From an uncultured Megasphaera sp. (GTDB taxonomy: Bacteria > Bacillota > Negativicutes > Veillonellales > Megasphaeraceae): 5,384 nt of DNA. Location: assembly GCA_900548635.1 (NCBI GenBank), contig URLP01000119.1, forward strand, positions 1-5,384, in the 5' to 3' direction. Positions 1 through 5,384 of this stretch are shown here, one piece after another. The first letter of the stretch is position 1, and each line of letters begins with the position of its first letter. The translations under genes and the position numbers were made by a program. Below the pieces are notes generated by a model. That model was not told the DNA's origin and made no database searches. It saw nothing but the letters and a program-made list of their open reading frames with translations.

Positions 1-200
1 CCGCGCTGGCCGCCGTCACCGGTGCCGGCGATTTTCACCAGTGTCAGATTGCGCGGCTGCCCTTCGTCATCATAGCGGTCGTGCAGGGCCTTAAAGAGAC
101 CGTCAGGCGTACCGAAACCGGCATGGCCGCTCACGGCCAGGGTCATGCCGTCGCCGACGAGCCGCGCCGCCTCTGTCGGCGTAATGAATTGTGTCATCAT
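1..200 (-). CDS. Acyl-CoA:acetate/3-ketoacid CoA-transferase (propionate CoA-transferase-like), N-terminal part
   Basis: This is the first 66 codons of a gene cut by the left window edge. The translation starts MMTQFITPTEAARLVGDG and continues with a glycine-rich turn (SGHAGFGTP, residues 24-32), LFKALHDRY (35-43) and PRNLTLVKIAGTGDGG (49-64). This matches the start of family I CoA-transferases of the Pct/YdiF type, which move CoA between short-chain acyl-CoAs and acetate through a glutamyl-CoA thioester; the catalytic Glu lies beyond the window. In anaerobes such enzymes serve lactate, propionate or butyrate fermentation, so it is functionally unrelated to the purine genes upstream. Two ATG codons are adjacent (198-200 and 195-197); the second sits 7 nt from a GGGAG Shine-Dalgarno and is an equally good or better start. 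The gene follows the purD terminator by about 22 nt. Family call fairly sure; substrate unknown. Confidence 0.78.
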   Translation of the reverse strand, partial: MMTQFITPTEAARLVGDGMTLAVSGHAGFGTPDGLFKALHDRYDDEGQPRNLTLVKIAGTGDGGQR

Positions 201-204
201 ATCA

Positions 205-209
205 CTCCC
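205..209 (-). promoter_or_regulatory. Shine-Dalgarno site of the CoA-transferase gene
   Basis: GGGAG on the minus strand lies 4 nt before the first ATG (200) and 7 nt before the second (197). The spacing favours the second ATG as the main start. Confidence 0.55.
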
Positions 210-217
210 GATTGGGT

Positions 218-250
218 ATTAAAAAGGGCTGTCATGCCAGACAGCCCTTT
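218..250 (-). terminator. Intrinsic (Rho-independent) terminator after purD
   Basis: On the minus strand, arms 240-250 (AAAGGGCTGTC) and 223-233 (GACAGCCCTTT) pair perfectly over 11 bp around a 6-nt loop (TGGCAT). The stem is followed by a run of T (221-225, partly in the stem base) and then AAT. It begins 9 nt after the purD stop codon, so it is placed to end the purine operon transcript. Read on the plus strand only three T follow the stem, so it is mainly a minus-strand terminator. The next Shine-Dalgarno lies 8 nt past the T run, so any read-through would feed the CoA-transferase gene. Confidence 0.85.
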
Positions 251-259
251 AACTAAAAA

Positions 260-1507
260 TTATTGTAAGTGCTTCAAGCCCTTAGCGCCGATGTCGCTGC
301 GGACTTGCTGGCCGTCGAAGTGGATGCGTTTGACGTTGTCATACGCCTTGGCGATGGCCTGTTTGAGGTCCGCTGCAACGGCGGTGACGTACTGGCCGTC
401 TTTCTTAGCCGTACCGGAATGGAAGACGACGACGTCGTCTTTATCGACCGTATCGAGGCCGCTGATGACATCGCCCTTGTGGGACGAAGCCGGATAACCT
501 GCAGAAGCCATGATGACGCAGCAGGCAGCGGCATTTTTCCACTGGACCATATCCGGCGTCAGCGTGCCCTGCGTGCAGGCGTACATGATCTGGGCCAGGT
601 CGCCGTCGAGGAGCGGCAGGACGGCCTGCGTTTCAGGATCGCCGAAGCGGCAGTTGAATTCGACGACTTTCGGGCCGTCGGCCGTAATCATCAGGCCCGC
701 ATAGAGGCAGCCCTGATAGGTGATGCCTTCCTGTTTGAGGCCGGCGACGACGGGTTTCAGGATCTTTTCTTCGACTTCTTTGCGGATGGCCGGTGTGACG
801 ACCGGAGCCGGTGCATAGGCCCCCATGCCGCCCGTGTTCGGGCCCTTGTCGTCATCGAAGATGCGTTTGTGGTCCTGTGCCGAAATCATGGGCACGATGG
901 TCTTGCCGTCGACGAAAGCCAGGAGGCTCGCTTCTTCGCCGACCATGCATTCTTCAATGACGATGCGGCCACCGGAAGCACCGAAGATGTGGTCTTCCAT
1001 CATGGCGTTGACGGCATCGATGGCTTCTTCTTCGGTCTGGGCGACGACGACGCCTTTGCCGGCAGCGAGGCCGTCGGCCTTGACGACAATCGGTGCGCCC
1101 TGTTCTTTAATATAGGCCTTGGCAGCAGCGCCGTCCGTAAAGGAAGCATAGGCTGCGGTCGGTACGTTGTATTTCTTCATCAGGTTCTTGGCAAAGACCT
1201 TGGAACCTTCCATCTGAGCAGCGGCCTTGTTCGGACCGAAGACTGCCAGACCTTTGGACTGGGCCAGGTCGGCGATACCTTCCGTCAGGGGGACTTCCGG
1301 ACCGACGACGAGCATGTCGATGCCTTCCTTGACGGCATAATCCGTAATGGCGTCGAGGTCAGCAAGCGGAATGGAAACGCACTGCGCCACTTCGCTCATG
1401 GCTGCGCTGCCGGGGATGGCATAGAGTTTTTCGACGCTCGGGCTCTGGGAGAGTTTCCAGGCCAGCGTATGTTCGCGGCCGCCGCCGCCGATGACTGCAA
1501 CTTTCAT
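260..1507 (-). CDS. purD: Phosphoribosylamine-glycine ligase (GAR synthetase)
   Basis: A cytosolic ATP-grasp enzyme that joins glycine to 5-phosphoribosylamine, giving GAR, ADP and phosphate (purine step 2). It has 415 residues, slightly short for a family of about 420-430. Visible in order: N-terminal glycine-rich motif VIGGGGREHTLAWKL (5-19), GPEVPLTEG (69-77), the ATP-grasp lysine loop VVKADGLAAGKGVV (141-154), the EE pair in IVIEECMVGEEASL (182-195), DHKRIFDDDKGPNTGGMGAY (212-231) and the metal-site segment EFNCRFGDPETQ (283-294). The C-terminal domain holds VFHSGT (361-366), but the usual following TNGGRVL segment is absent (see findings). The start codon overlaps the purH stop by one base (TAATG). 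Its own Shine-Dalgarno is weak (AAGGGGG, about 10 nt upstream), suggesting translational coupling to purH. It is the last gene of the operon, ending just before the terminator. Confidence 0.97.
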   Translation of the reverse strand: MKVAVIGGGGREHTLAWKLSQSPSVEKLYAIPGSAAMSEVAQCVSIPLADLDAITDYAVKEGIDMLVVGPEVPLTEGIADLAQSKGLAVFGPNKAAAQMEGSKVFAKNLMKKYNVPTAAYASFTDGAAAKAYIKEQGAPIVVKADGLAAGKGVVVAQTEEEAIDAVNAMMEDHIFGASGGRIVIEECMVGEEASLLAFVDGKTIVPMISAQDHKRIFDDDKGPNTGGMGAYAPAPVVTPAIRKEVEEKILKPVVAGLKQEGITYQGCLYAGLMITADGPKVVEFNCRFGDPETQAVLPLLDGDLAQIMYACTQGTLTPDMVQWKNAAACCVIMASAGYPASSHKGDVISGLDTVDKDDVVVFHSGTAKKDGQYVTAVAADLKQAIAKAYDNVKRIHFDGQQVRSDIGAKGLKHLQ

Positions 1508-2112
1508 TATTTCGCAGCCCCCTTCTTGACCTGTTCTTCAAGGTAAGCGGCAATGGCCGTATCATAGACAGCCGTGTGGTGAAAGGCTTCCTGGGCCAGT
1601 TCCAGGCGGTACTGGTCGGAGAATTCGCCGTCCTTGCGGAGGATGTCGATGATTTCGCCGTATTTCGCCGGGTTCGTGACGATAGCCACGTATTTATTGT
1701 TCTTCGCCGAAGCACGGACCATGCAGGGGCCGCCGATATCGATGTTTTCAATGGCTTCTGCCAAGGTGACGTCCGGTTTGGCAATGGTCTGCTGGAAGGG
1801 ATAGAGGTTGACGACGACCAGGTCGATTGGCGTGATGTCGTGTTCCTTCATGGCTTTGACGTGTTCCGGGTTGTCGCGGACAGCAAGGATGGCGCCGTGG
1901 ATTTTCGGATTGAGGGTCTTGACGCGGCCGTCCATCATTTCCGGGAAGCCCGTGACGTCCGAGACGGCGATGCACGGTACGCCTGCTTCTTTCAGGGTAC
2001 GCATGGTGCCGCCGGTGGAGATGATGTCGATGCCGAGGCCCGACAGGGCTTTGCCCAGTTCGACGACGCCTGTTTTATCAGAAACACTAATGAGTGCGCG
2101 TTTTACTTTCAT
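1507..2112 (-). CDS. purH: IMP cyclohydrolase, single-domain PurH lacking AICAR transformylase
   Basis: It closes the ring of FAICAR to give IMP, the last step of the pathway. The 201 residues equal the N-terminal MGS-like cyclohydrolase domain of bifunctional PurH (normally about 510-530 residues). Motifs: ISVSDKTG (8-15), IISTGGT (30-36), TGFPEMMDGRVKTLNPKIHG (54-73), VVVNLYPF (99-106), ENIDIGGPCMVRASAKN (122-138) and FHHTAVYDTAIAAYL (177-191). Residues Lys65, Tyr104, Asp125 and Lys137 correspond to conserved active-site positions of the domain, so cyclohydrolase activity is expected. The protein stops a few residues past the usual domain border, after VKKGAAK, and purD begins on the same base. 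No transformylase remnant is present in any frame, because the downstream sequence is purD. This looks like a true one-domain gene, not a frameshift. AICAR formylation must be done by a protein encoded elsewhere. Confidence 0.93.
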   Translation of the reverse strand: MKVKRALISVSDKTGVVELGKALSGLGIDIISTGGTMRTLKEAGVPCIAVSDVTGFPEMMDGRVKTLNPKIHGAILAVRDNPEHVKAMKEHDITPIDLVVVNLYPFQQTIAKPDVTLAEAIENIDIGGPCMVRASAKNNKYVAIVTNPAKYGEIIDILRKDGEFSDQYRLELAQEAFHHTAVYDTAIAAYLEEQVKKGAAK

Positions 2113-2120
2113 GGAAAATT

Positions 2121-2127
2121 CCTCCTA
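2121..2127 (-). promoter_or_regulatory. Shine-Dalgarno of purH fused to the purN stop codon
   Basis: The minus strand reads TAGGAGG: the purN stop TAG (2125-2127) shares bases with the AGGAGG Shine-Dalgarno (2121-2126), which lies 8 nt before the purH ATG at 2112. A ribosome finishing purN therefore sits directly on the purH initiation site. Confidence 0.85.
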
Positions 2128-2739
2128 TTCCTGAGTCCCTTTGACGACGTTGCCGTCGATCGTCAGTTTATCATCACAAAAGAGTGCGGCTGCTCTGACA
2201 TAGGTCGGATGTTCCTTAGTCAGGATGCGGGCAGCCAGGGTATCTTCCGTGTCATCTTCGTAGACCGGCACGGCCGACTGCAGAATAATCGGGCCGGCAT
2301 CCATGTCGGGGACGACGAAGTGGACCGTGCAGCCGGCAATCTTGACGCCGGCTTCGACGGCCTGGCGCTGGGCGTGGAGACCGCGGAAGGACGGCAGCAG
2401 GGCCGGATGGATATTGAGCATCTTGTGTTCATAATGGGAAATGAAATCACCGCTCAAGAGGCGCATGAAGCCGGCCAGGCAGATGATGTCGGCCTGATAC
2501 GGTTCGATGGCGTCAAGGATGTATTTTTCAAAGGCCGCTTTCGAGTCGAAGGATTTGCGGTCGGCAAGGATGACCGGAATCCCCCATTCCCTGGCGCGGT
2601 CCATGACCGGTGCGCCCGGGATATCGCAGACGAGGGCCTTGATTTCGGCGTTGATCGTGCCGGCTTCAACGGCGTCGTGGAGGGCGATGGCGTTCGAGCC
2701 GCGGCCCGACGCGAAGATGACCATTTTCTTCTTAGTCAT
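2125..2739 (-). CDS. purN: Phosphoribosylglycinamide formyltransferase (GAR transformylase), folate-dependent
   Basis: It transfers the formyl group of 10-formyltetrahydrofolate to GAR, giving FGAR (step 3), in the cytosol. The 204 residues match the usual PurN length of about 190-215. Motifs: the phosphate-binding SGRGSN (11-16), CLAGFMRLLSGDF (87-99), and the catalytic stretch LNIHPALLPSFRGLHAQRQA (108-127), followed by FVVPDMDAGPII (141-152). Asn109, His111 and Asp147 align with the catalytic Asn106, His108 and Asp144 of the E. coli enzyme. The start overlaps the end of purM by 8 nt. It is supported by a GGAGG Shine-Dalgarno 8 nt upstream (2748-2752) that lies inside purM. It is the PurN type and not the formate-using PurT, which is an ATP-grasp protein. 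Confidence 0.97.
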   Translation of the reverse strand: MTKKKMVIFASGRGSNAIALHDAVEAGTINAEIKALVCDIPGAPVMDRAREWGIPVILADRKSFDSKAAFEKYILDAIEPYQADIICLAGFMRLLSGDFISHYEHKMLNIHPALLPSFRGLHAQRQAVEAGVKIAGCTVHFVVPDMDAGPIILQSAVPVYEDDTEDTLAARILTKEHPTYVRAAALFCDDKLTIDGNVVKGTQE

Positions 2740-3796
2740 GGAACACGCCTCCCCGCAGGGTTACGGGTACGTCGGAAGCGACGGCTTTGCCGATGACATA
2801 GGCTTTTTCATTGCGGTCGGCCAGGTTCTTGAGGACGGCGTCGGCGTCTTTTTCGTCGACAATCATGATCATGCCGATGCCCATGTTGAAGGTGCGGTAC
2901 ATTTCCTTGGCATCGACGTTGCCCCACTTCTGGAGGAGACCGAAAATCGGCAGCTGCGGCCACGCCGTAACATCGATATCGACACCAATGCCCTGCGGCA
3001 GGACGCGGGGGATGTTTTCATAGAAGCCGCCCCCCGTGATGTGGACCATGCCTTTGACGGTGAAGTTCTTGATGATCGGCAGGCAGGGACGCGGATAGAG
3101 GCGCGTCGGCGTGAGCAGGCATTCGCCGATGGTCATGCCCAGTTCGTCGACGTACTGGTCGAGCTTCATCTGCTGGCGTTCGAGGACGATCTTGCGGACC
3201 AGGGAGAAGCCGTTGGAATGGACGCCCGTCGAAGGCAGGCCGATGAGGACGTCGCCGGCTTTGATGTTTTCGCCGGTGATGACCTGGTCGCGGTCGACGA
3301 TGCCGACGCCGAAGCCGGCCAGATCATAGTCGTCTTTGGCATAGAAACCGGCCATTTCTGCCGTTTCACCGCCGAGGAGCGCGCAGCCCGATTCCTTGCA
3401 GGCATTGGCGACGCCTTTGACGATGGTCGCTACCTGTACGGGGTCGAGTTTGCCGACGGCAATGTAGTCGAGGAAGAAAAGCGGTTCTGCGCCCTGGACG
3501 AGGACGTCGTTGATGGACATGGCGACGCAGTCCTGACCGACCGTATCATGCTTGTTCATCATGATGGCCAGGCGCAGCTTCGTGCCGACGCCGTCGGTGC
3601 CGCTGACGAGGATCGGTTTCTTGATATCGCTGTTCATCAGGGAAAAGAGGCCGCCGAAACCGCCGAGGTCGCCGAGGACTTCCGGACGGTACGTGGCTTT
3701 GACAGAGTCTTTCATCAATTCAACGGCTTTGTTGCCTGCATCGATGTCGACGCCGGCGTCTGCATAAGTCAATCCTTTATTTGTGTTCGAGAGCAT
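2732..3796 (-). CDS. purM: Phosphoribosylformylglycinamidine cyclo-ligase (AIR synthetase)
   Basis: It uses ATP to close FGAM to aminoimidazole ribonucleotide (step 5). The predicted protein has 354 residues, close to the usual 340-350. Motifs: YADAGVDIDAGN (11-22), the ATP/phosphate segment VSGTDGVGTKL (64-74), DCVAMSINDVLVQGAEPLFF (89-108), LLGGETAEMAGFY (140-152), GLPSTGVHSNGFSLVR (187-202), LLTPTRLY (227-234), HITGGGFYENIPRVLP (252-267) and FNMGIGM (303-309). The reading frame is open up to an ATG at 3844, adding 16 basic residues. That start has no Shine-Dalgarno and would overlap purF by 68 nt, within the codons for its iron-sulfur ligands. The ATG at 3796 has AAGGAG 6 nt upstream and gives the family's usual N-terminus, so it was chosen. 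The remaining overlap with purF is 20 nt. Confidence 0.96.
   Translation of the reverse strand: MLSNTNKGLTYADAGVDIDAGNKAVELMKDSVKATYRPEVLGDLGGFGGLFSLMNSDIKKPILVSGTDGVGTKLRLAIMMNKHDTVGQDCVAMSINDVLVQGAEPLFFLDYIAVGKLDPVQVATIVKGVANACKESGCALLGGETAEMAGFYAKDDYDLAGFGVGIVDRDQVITGENIKAGDVLIGLPSTGVHSNGFSLVRKIVLERQQMKLDQYVDELGMTIGECLLTPTRLYPRPCLPIIKNFTVKGMVHITGGGFYENIPRVLPQGIGVDIDVTAWPQLPIFGLLQKWGNVDAKEMYRTFNMGIGMIMIVDEKDADAVLKNLADRNEKAYVIGKAVASDVPVTLRGGVFHD
2748..2754 (-). promoter_or_regulatory. Shine-Dalgarno of purN, inside the 3' end of purM
   Basis: GGGGAGG on the minus strand lies 8 nt before the purN ATG at 2739. It is embedded in the last codons of purM (the Arg-Gly-Gly stretch before ValPheHisAsp), so purM and purN are translationally linked. 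Confidence 0.75.
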
Positions 3797-5204
3797 ATTT
3801 TTCTCCTTCCTCGTTGGCCTGCGGAGTATCCGTAGGATAATCATTGTTGAAGCAAGCTAAGCACATATCTTCGTTGGGGATATGTTCGATGGCGCGATGC
3901 AGCCCGTCGATGCTGATGAAATGGAGCTTGTCGACGCCGATGTATTTCTGGATCTGTTCGACGCTGAAGGTCGAAGCGATGAGTTCCTTGCGGACCGACG
4001 TATCGATACCGTAGAAGCAGGGATACTTAATCGGCGGTGCGGAAACGCACATATAGACTTCCTTGGCACCGGCTTCACGCAGGAGCTTGCAGATGATGCC
4101 GCTCGTCGTGCCGCGGACGATGGAGTCGTCGACCATGACGATGCGCTTGCCCTGGACGACGGACTTGACGACGTTCAGCTTCATGCGGACGGCGAGTTCA
4201 CGCTGTTTCTGGTTCGGCTTGATGAAGGTACGGCCCATGTAACGGTTCTTGATCAGACCGAACTTGAAGGGCAGGCCTGCTGCCTGGGCATAACCGATGG
4301 CTGCCGTATTGCCGCTGTCCGGGACGGAAATGACGATGTCCGCATCATACTGCGTTTCGTTCCACATTTCCCGGCCCATATTGAGGCGCGCCTGGTAGAC
4401 GTCCTGACCGTCGATGACACTGTCCGGACGGGCGAAATAAATATATTCGAAGGAACAGACCTGCTTGCGCGGTGCCTTGGCGTAAATCGTCGATTTCACG
4501 CCTTTTTCGTTGATCTGGACGAATTCACCGGGCAGGACGTCGCGGACGAATTTCGCACCGATGGCATCGAGGGCACACGTTTCCGAAGCGAGTACCCAGC
4601 CGCCTTCTTCCGTGCGGCCGATGCACAAGGGGCGGAAGCCGTAGGGGTCGCGTACGCCGTAGAGCGTGTCCTTGGTCATCAGGACCAGGGAGTACGCGCC
4701 CTGGATGCGGTTCATGCTTTCCATGATGCGTTCTTCGATGGTCGATTTCTGGCTGCGGCTGATGAGGTTGACGATGATTTCACTGTCCATCGTCGTCTGG
4801 AAGGTCGCGCCGCCGCGGTCCAGTTCTTCGCGCAGGGCACGGGTGTTGGTCAGGTTGCCATTATGGGCCAGGGCCAGCTGTCCCATCGGGGTATAGACGG
4901 CCAGCGGCTGGATGTTGCGGGGATTGTTGGAACCCGTCGTCGAATAGCGGACGTGGCCGATGCCGACAGGGCCGCCTTCTTCATCGGGTACGCCGTCGGC
5001 GAAGACCGTGCTGATCAGGCCCATGCCGCGGTAGGTGTGGATATCCTGACCGTCTGTCAGGGCAATGCCGCCGCTTTCCTGGCCGCGATGCTGTAATGCG
5101 AACAACCCCCAGTAGATATAACGGGGAATATCGAGGTGCTTGTCGAAAATACCCAAGACACCACATTCTTCATGCTGTTTATCCCAAATCGGATCGTAGA
5201 ACAT
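3777..5204 (-). CDS. purF: Amidophosphoribosyltransferase (glutamine PRPP amidotransferase), iron-sulfur type
   Basis: The committed first step: PRPP plus glutamine gives 5-phosphoribosylamine, glutamate and pyrophosphate. The 475 residues match the Bacillus type. The first 13 residues (MFYDPIWDKQHEE) look like a propeptide removed to expose Cys14 as the N-terminal nucleophile, in ECGVLGIF (13-20). Glutaminase-domain motifs: LQHRGQESGGIA (37-48), GIGHVRYSTTGS (81-92), LAHNGNLTN (112-120) and TTMDSEI (137-143). The C-terminal phosphoribosyltransferase domain has SVPDSGNTAAIGYA (293-306) and the PRPP loop VMVDDSIVRGTTS (356-368). Cys250, Cys396, Cys448 and Cys451 (the last two as CLAC) match the four ligands of the 4Fe-4S cluster known in B. 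subtilis PurF, whose oxidation inactivates the enzyme and promotes its degradation. Family members are feedback-inhibited by AMP and GMP. A strong Shine-Dalgarno precedes the start. purE lies 27 nt upstream. Confidence 0.98.
   Translation of the reverse strand: MFYDPIWDKQHEECGVLGIFDKHLDIPRYIYWGLFALQHRGQESGGIALTDGQDIHTYRGMGLISTVFADGVPDEEGGPVGIGHVRYSTTGSNNPRNIQPLAVYTPMGQLALAHNGNLTNTRALREELDRGGATFQTTMDSEIIVNLISRSQKSTIEERIMESMNRIQGAYSLVLMTKDTLYGVRDPYGFRPLCIGRTEEGGWVLASETCALDAIGAKFVRDVLPGEFVQINEKGVKSTIYAKAPRKQVCSFEYIYFARPDSVIDGQDVYQARLNMGREMWNETQYDADIVISVPDSGNTAAIGYAQAAGLPFKFGLIKNRYMGRTFIKPNQKQRELAVRMKLNVVKSVVQGKRIVMVDDSIVRGTTSGIICKLLREAGAKEVYMCVSAPPIKYPCFYGIDTSVRKELIASTFSVEQIQKYIGVDKLHFISIDGLHRAIEHIPNEDMCLACFNNDYPTDTPQANEEGEKYALEHK
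3803..3808 (-). promoter_or_regulatory. Shine-Dalgarno that fixes the purM start
   Basis: AAGGAG on the minus strand lies 6 nt before the ATG at 3796, inside the last codons of purF. It decides against the longer in-frame start at 3844, which is preceded by the non-SD sequence GCTTGCTTCAACA. Confidence 0.8.
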
Positions 5205-5210
5205 GAATAA

Positions 5211-5216
5211 CCTCCT
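5211..5216 (-). promoter_or_regulatory. Shine-Dalgarno of purF
   Basis: A perfect AGGAGG on the minus strand, 6 nt before the purF ATG at 5204, in the 27-nt purE-purF gap. The gap holds no hairpin or promoter that I can see, so purE and purF should share a transcript. Confidence 0.85.
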
Positions 5217-5231
5217 ATATGTACGAAAATT

Positions 5232-5384
5232 TTAAAGGGACTTAACCGTTTCCTGCAGTTTCTGGTTCTTTGCCATGACTTCCTTGGCCATGTTGTCGCG
5301 GTAGGCTTTATATTTCTTGGCCAGTTCCGCATCGCTGACCGCTCCGATCTGGACAGCCAGGAGAGCGCCGTTCTTGGCGCCGTT
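5232..5384 (-). CDS. purE: 5-(carboxyamino)imidazole ribonucleotide mutase, C-terminal part
   Basis: These are the last 50 codons of a gene cut by the right window edge, ending in TAA at 5232-5234. The visible residues begin NGAKNGALLAVQIGAVSD and continue ELAKKYKAYRDNMAKEV before ending LQETVKSL. This is the typical end of PurE: an Ala-rich helix following the nucleotide-binding core (usually GAxNAALLAxQIL) and a charged C-terminal helix. PurE converts N5-CAIR to CAIR (class I, paired with PurK) or carboxylates AIR directly (class II); the discriminating N-terminal residues are outside the window, though Firmicute operons usually carry class I. Its place just before purF, in the same orientation, supports the call. 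Confidence 0.87.
   Translation of the reverse strand, partial: NGAKNGALLAVQIGAVSDAELAKKYKAYRDNMAKEVMAKNQKLQETVKSL

Noticed and set aside
210..260. Possible promoter for the CoA-transferase overlapping the terminator
   Set aside because: TTAATA could pass as a -10 box, but the hexamer 17-18 nt upstream is GC-rich stem sequence and not TTGACA-like. The ATGACA in the hairpin lies only about 8 nt away. Not supportable as a promoter.
81..497. Plus-strand open frame of 138 codons across the terminator
   Set aside because: It runs through the intrinsic terminator hairpin and lies opposite the CoA-transferase and purD. It has no Shine-Dalgarno or family likeness.
269..1546. Plus-strand open frame of 425 codons opposite purD
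   Set aside because: It is in exact codon register with purD and has a composition rich in Asp, Phe, Val and Gly, typical of reverse-complemented GC-rich codons. It has no recognisable family, while the minus strand is an unmistakable PurD.
1576..3835. Long plus-strand open frames opposite purH, purN and purM
   Set aside because: They cross gene borders on the other strand wherever two sense genes share a register, lack recognisable motifs, and are explained by avoidance of TTA, CTA and TCA in the sense genes.
3797..3844. Longer purM start adding 16 N-terminal residues
   Set aside because: It has no Shine-Dalgarno, would overlap purF by 68 nt, and adds a basic stretch not found in the family. 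The ATG at 3796 has AAGGAG at good spacing.
3882..5096. Plus-strand open frame of 404 codons opposite purF
   Set aside because: Same register effect; the minus strand encodes PurF with all catalytic and cluster-binding residues.
5205..5231. Riboswitch or PurR box between purE and purF
   Set aside because: The gap is only 27 nt and holds the Shine-Dalgarno. There is no room for a purine aptamer, and no CGAA-type PurR box is seen. Operon control elements would be upstream of purE, outside the window.

Overview
The window carries the downstream part of a de novo purine biosynthesis operon, read entirely from the minus strand. In transcription order (right to left) it holds the 3' end of purE, then purF, purM, purN, a single-domain purH and purD. 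An intrinsic terminator follows, and then the first 66 codons of a CoA-transferase gene that runs off the left edge. Every stretch longer than about 30 bases is accounted for by a gene or the terminator; no RNA gene, mobile element, CRISPR array or repeat family was seen.

Organism: a GC-rich (by eye, above 50%) anaerobic Firmicute is the best guess. Three things point there: the purE-F-M-N-H-D order typical of Firmicutes, strong AGGAGG-type Shine-Dalgarno sites, and a Bacillus-type PurF with a propeptide and a full set of iron-sulfur ligands. The CoA-transferase start resembles the propionate/acyl CoA-transferase family of Negativicutes such as Megasphaera, so that class is favoured. This is an inference from remembered family sequences, not a search.

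Pathway: PurF makes phosphoribosylamine from PRPP and glutamine (step 1). PurD adds glycine (step 2). PurN formylates GAR (step 3). PurM closes the imidazole ring to AIR (step 5). PurE acts in the carboxylation to CAIR (step 6). PurH here can only close FAICAR to IMP (last step). The enzymes for FGAR amidation (PurL/Q/S), SAICAR synthesis (PurC), adenylosuccinate lyase (PurB), AICAR formylation, and PurK if used, must be encoded elsewhere.

The genes are packed tightly: purE-purF gap 27 nt, purF-purM overlap 20 nt, purM-purN overlap 8 nt, purN-purH gap 12 nt with the purN stop codon touching the purH Shine-Dalgarno, and purH-purD overlap 1 nt (TAATG). The operon promoter and any PurR box or purine riboswitch would lie beyond the right edge.

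The most notable points are the clean absence of the AICAR transformylase domain from PurH, an apparent small internal deletion in the C-terminal domain of PurD, and a terminator sitting only 22 to 25 nt before the CoA-transferase start codon. Nothing seen amounts to a new biological system; the window is mainly core metabolism.
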